55,340 nucleotides of DNA from Clostridium sp. GTDB lineage: Bacteria > Bacillota > Clostridia > Clostridiales > Clostridiaceae. Where the stretch lies: assembly GCA_029851835.1 (NCBI GenBank), contig JARKVD010000005.1:1-55340 (forward strand), written 5' to 3'. The translations under genes and the position numbers were made by a program. Below, piece by piece: positions 52,309 to 55,340 of this stretch (position 1 is the stretch's first letter; each line of letters opens with the position of its first letter). The notes below the pieces were generated by a model. The model was not told the DNA's origin and did not search any database. It saw only the letters and a program-made list of their open reading frames with translations.

Positions 52309-53748
52309 ATGAAAAAACTCACGTGCTTTATATTTTTACTTCTCACCTTTTCCTTTTTACCTATTCATCTCACAGGTTGTAAAAATAATTCTAAAGTCTA
52401 TGAAGATGCTTTTGAATTCCACGACGGCTTTGCAGCAATAAAACAAAATGACCTCTATGGTATTATTGATACTCAAGGAAATATCTCTATAGAACCCTAT
52501 TACGGAAAAATTACCTTAATAAATTCTAATGCTGCCCTAGCTCAGAAAAACACCCTTTGGGGCCTTATTGATTTAGAAAATAATGAGCTTATGCCTTTTA
52601 AATATGATGAAATTGTAGAGATTTCTGATGACATTATTGTTGTATCCTCAAACAATAAATATGGATGTATAAATGATAATGGAGATATCCTCTTAGATTG
52701 CACCTATGATGAAATTAAACTATCCAAATATAAAACTTCAACTCTAGCGATAACAGCCATAAACAATAAATTTGGAATAGCTAATTTGGATGGAAGCCTT
52801 TTTATTCCACCTAAATATGAAAATATATATACATCTAACATTGATGAAGATCTCATTACCATAAAAAATAATGACAAATACGGCTTTATAAACTTAATTA
52901 GTAACAAAATTATTGAACCTAAGTACGATAATTTTATTTTTTTTAATGAGGGTCTCGCAGCCATTCATAAGAATGAAAAATATGGATATATAAACACAAT
53001 AGATGAAGAGATCATCAATCCTATTCTTGATAATGCTTCCACCTTTTCAGATGGACTAGCTTCCTTTAAAAGCCACGGAAAATATGGATACCTAAATACC
53101 TTAGGAGAAATAGTTATTACGCCTACCTATGATACTGCTTCCAACTTTAAAGATGGTATAGCTTCTGTAACTAAAGAAAATAGGACCTATATCATAAATA
53201 AAAAAGGTGAAATTTTTTATGAAGCTCCAGTAACAAATCTGCATATTCAAAGCTTTGATAGCTTTTTCATTATTTCCTACACTGAAATGAATTCACCTAA
53301 AACTTTATGTATTAATAAATCAGGTGAAATCATATTCGAAAGCAACTATGACGCCATAACTAATTTTAATAATGGATTAGCTAAAGTATATAAAAACTTA
53401 AAGAAAGGCTACATTAACGAAAAAGGCATTGAAATCATACCACCCATTTATGATGATATTTCCCAGATAAATAACAACCTTTTTCTCATTACATTAAACA
53501 GAAAACAAGGTTTAATAAACAATTTAAATGAAGAAGTACTTCCAGCAATTTATGATAATATAACCGAAGAATCACCTGATATCTTATACTTATCTCTAAA
53601 AAACAAATATGGAATTTATAACATTCCTAAAAACAAAGTAATTGAACCAATTTACAATGACATCCGAGCCGTGAGTGATGGTCTTATCCCTGTGGCTTTA
53701 AACAATCAATGGTTTTATATAAATACGGTGGGAGATCAATTAAAATGA
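52309..53748 (+). CDS. WG-repeat lipoprotein
   Basis: A 479-residue surface lipoprotein. The signal peptide MKKLTCFIFLLLTFSFLPIH ends in the lipobox LTGC, so Cys24 would be lipidated. The rest is about 13 tandem WG-type repeats of 33-38 residues with the core K/Y-G-x-I-N-x2-G-x-I-x2-P-x-Y-D, for example EKYGYINTIDEEIINPILDN and GKYGYLNTLGEIVITPTYDT, separated by F-x-DGLA segments. WG repeats occur in clostridial surface proteins of unknown function. AGGAGG lies upstream. The next gene, 20 bases on, is a paralogue. Confidence 0.85.
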   Translation: MKKLTCFIFLLLTFSFLPIHLTGCKNNSKVYEDAFEFHDGFAAIKQNDLYGIIDTQGNISIEPYYGKITLINSNAALAQKNTLWGLIDLENNELMPFKYDEIVEISDDIIVVSSNNKYGCINDNGDILLDCTYDEIKLSKYKTSTLAITAINNKFGIANLDGSLFIPPKYENIYTSNIDEDLITIKNNDKYGFINLISNKIIEPKYDNFIFFNEGLAAIHKNEKYGYINTIDEEIINPILDNASTFSDGLASFKSHGKYGYLNTLGEIVITPTYDTASNFKDGIASVTKENRTYIINKKGEIFYEAPVTNLHIQSFDSFFIISYTEMNSPKTLCINKSGEIIFESNYDAITNFNNGLAKVYKNLKKGYINEKGIEIIPPIYDDISQINNNLFLITLNRKQGLINNLNEEVLPAIYDNITEESPDILYLSLKNKYGIYNIPKNKVIEPIYNDIRAVSDGLIPVALNNQWFYINTVGDQLK

Positions 53749-53768
53749 CACTACCTTAAGGAGGAACT

Positions 53769-55223
53769 ATGAAAAAACACTATAAACTATTTATCTTCCT
53801 AGCTTTATTAATTATAGTCGCTGTTGCAGTATATTTTAAATTTTATAAAGTTGAGGAAACACTTACCTTTGAAGAAGCTTATCCATTTTTTGAAGATTTA
53901 GCTTGTGTAAAAATCAATGGAAAATATGGATATATAAATAAAGCTGGTGAAATTGTTATAAAACCTGAATATGATACCATTGGTTATTTTTACTCTGGTA
54001 TCAGCTTTCAACTTAAAAACAATCTATATGGAGCAATTGATACAAGTGGAAAAGTTATTATCCCCTTTGAATATGAAGAACTTTCCACAGGAACGGAAGA
54101 ATATATAACAGCAAAAAAAAATGGAATGTATGGTTGTATAGATTATAATAATGAAGTAATCATAGATTTTACTTCGCCAATGCCCATCCAATTGAATTCT
54201 TACTCCCAAGACCATACTATAGCAATAGTTTGCAATGAATCACTTTCTCAAGGGATAGTTGATATTAAAACTGGATACAAGTCCCCCGTTATTTACTCCA
54301 GCATTGAACCATGGTTTAATGACTCTAAAACTATTACAACCTCTTCAGGTTCTAAATACGGATTTATCAATTTGGATACTCAAACTGAAATTGAGCCTCA
54401 ATTTTCAAATGGTCTTTATTTTAATGATGGTTTAGCTGCAGCAACTAATGATAATGAAAAATATGGATATATCGACGTAACTGGTAATTATGTAATCGAA
54501 CCAATTTATGATGAAGCTTCTCCTTTTTCAGATGGCCTTGCCTTTGTAAAGGTCAATGAAAAGTATGGCTGTATTAATACTAAGGGAGAAATGGTACTAG
54601 AGCCTCAATTCCCTAGCAGCGGCTTTTTCAACAATGGTGTTGCTGAAATTTATTCTTCTTCAAACATAAATGAATCAATATATATAAATACTGCTGGTGA
54701 AGAAATCAGCATGGAAGAATACTATAAAACTTTTAAACATTACTTCTTTGAATCACAGCCTGATTTGAAGATAATACCAACCTACTATTATCACGAAAAT
54801 CTAGGCCAGTGTGCTATGGCATTAAACACCTATGGAGAAATACTATTTAAAACAGTTTATGATAATATTTTTCCCTTTCAATATAATATGGCAATAGTTA
54901 TGACTAATAATAAATTTGGATGTATTAATGAAAAAGGCATAGAGATTTTACCACCTATCTATGATTCACTGACAATTGTTAATGAAAGCACCATCATCGC
55001 AAGTGAAAAAGGTAAGTTTGGATTAATTGATACAATGAGAAATGAAATACTTCCCTTTAAGTATAATGCTATGGAAATGACAAGTAGTAATCTAATTATG
55101 TTAAAACTAAAAAACAAGTGGGGTTATTATAACCATGAAACAAAAGAAATAAAGGAAAACTTATATGATGAAACAATTTTATATACAACCTTTCCAATGC
55201 CTGTACAAAAGAAGAGCCTGTGA
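53769..55223 (+). CDS. WG-repeat membrane-anchored protein
   Basis: A 484-residue paralogue of the preceding protein. An N-terminal signal anchor (residues about 7-23, LFIFLALLIIVAVAVYF) lacks a lipobox, so it is probably tethered by a helix. About a dozen WG repeats follow, such as GKYGYINKAGEIVIKPEYDT, EKYGYIDVTGNYVIEPIYDE, EKYGCINTKGEMVLEPQF and NKFGCINEKGIEILPPIYDS. One repeat interval is replaced by a tyrosine-rich stretch (EEYYKTFKHYFFESQ). AAGGAGG lies upstream. The last residues QKKSL and the stop overlap a sequence that may be an insertion-sequence end, so the native C-terminus may be missing. Confidence 0.83.
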   Translation: MKKHYKLFIFLALLIIVAVAVYFKFYKVEETLTFEEAYPFFEDLACVKINGKYGYINKAGEIVIKPEYDTIGYFYSGISFQLKNNLYGAIDTSGKVIIPFEYEELSTGTEEYITAKKNGMYGCIDYNNEVIIDFTSPMPIQLNSYSQDHTIAIVCNESLSQGIVDIKTGYKSPVIYSSIEPWFNDSKTITTSSGSKYGFINLDTQTEIEPQFSNGLYFNDGLAAATNDNEKYGYIDVTGNYVIEPIYDEASPFSDGLAFVKVNEKYGCINTKGEMVLEPQFPSSGFFNNGVAEIYSSSNINESIYINTAGEEISMEEYYKTFKHYFFESQPDLKIIPTYYYHENLGQCAMALNTYGEILFKTVYDNIFPFQYNMAIVMTNNKFGCINEKGIEILPPIYDSLTIVNESTIIASEKGKFGLIDTMRNEILPFKYNAMEMTSSNLIMLKLKNKWGYYNHETKEIKENLYDETILYTTFPMPVQKKSL

Positions 55224-55340
55224 AAAAAACTCTGTAAATTACAAATGCTAACAGCTTTCTATGATAAAATATAAATATCATGGGAGGCTGTTTTATTATG
55301 GGGAAAAGAAAAGAAAGATTAACCGAAGGAAAAAAGAACA
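55214..55340 (+). mobile_element. Possible left end of an IS256-type insertion sequence (partial)
   Basis: GAGCCTGTGAAAAAAACTCT at 55214 has the look of the terminal repeats of some IS256-group elements, and the reading frame beginning at 55298 resembles the N-terminus of clostridial members. The other end is outside the window, so neither the inverted repeat nor target duplication can be tested. Confidence 0.35.
55298..55340 (+). CDS. Start of a reading frame, possibly IS256-family transposase (partial)
   Basis: Fourteen codons are visible, starting MGKRKERLTEGKKN, after GGGAGG at a suitable distance. The R/K-x-R-LTEGKKN start resembles what I recall of clostridial IS256-family transposases, but so short a piece also fits other basic proteins. 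The frame runs off the right edge of the window. Confidence 0.4.
   Translation, partial: MGKRKERLTEGKKN

Overview
The window is an AT-rich chromosomal segment from a spore-forming, anaerobic Firmicute, most likely Clostridium sensu stricto or a close relative. Evidence: sporulation genes (ytxC, an alpha/beta-type SASP, pdaB), clostridial amino-acid fermentation genes (iorAB with ptb), strong GGAGG-type ribosome binding sites with frequent GTG/TTG starts, T-box leaders before tRNA synthetase genes, and the infC-rpmI-rplT order. I cannot name the species. Most of the window is housekeeping chromosome, with small accessory patches made of intergenic repeats and a possible insertion sequence at the right edge.

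Layout. 1-3.4 kb: ptb-iorA-iorB, oxidation of aryl-2-oxoacids to acyl-CoA and acyl phosphate, with its own promoter. 3.5-9.8 kb: one minus-strand operon of a U32 peptidase/RNA hydroxylase-like gene, mutS2, a DUF523 gene and an FMN-dependent alpha-hydroxyacid oxidase-like gene. 10-19 kb: a glycosyltransferase, an extended ZapA, pheST behind a Phe T-box, an rRNA/tRNA methyltransferase and the KtrAB potassium system. 19-21.3 kb: infC-rpmI-rplT with an attenuator leader and an AUC start for infC, then ytxC. 21.5-25.1 kb: a DUF6873-like gene, five tRNA genes (Val, Asp, Phe, Gly, Cys) behind a consensus promoter, hslO, a methyltransferase and a SASP.

25.2-31.2 kb: a complete oligopeptide ABC transporter (oppBCDF-oppA) with a very long leader. 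32-37.7 kb: diaminopimelate/lysine synthesis by the acetylase route (asd-dapA-dapB, dapH, and patA behind cobO). 37.8-45.4 kb: an SSB-like protein, pdaB, a DUF4364 protein, a YVTN beta-propeller, folC, and valS behind a Val T-box. 46-52 kb: a TPR protein, a membrane transglutaminase, recX with a duplicated repeat, an M16 peptidase and a DbpA-type RNA helicase. 52.3-55.3 kb: two tandem WG-repeat cell-surface proteins and, at the edge, the start of what may be an IS256-type transposase.

The least ordinary features are (i) a dispersed, structured intergenic repeat of about 75-160 bp with at least eight copies between 27 and 50.5 kb, (ii) a second, MITE-like heptamer/hairpin element that has supplied the last codons of patA, (iii) the non-AUG start and attenuator of infC, (iv) a RecX with an extra copy of its last helical repeat, and (v) the paired WG-repeat proteins. 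I found no CRISPR array, prophage or clearly new defence system.
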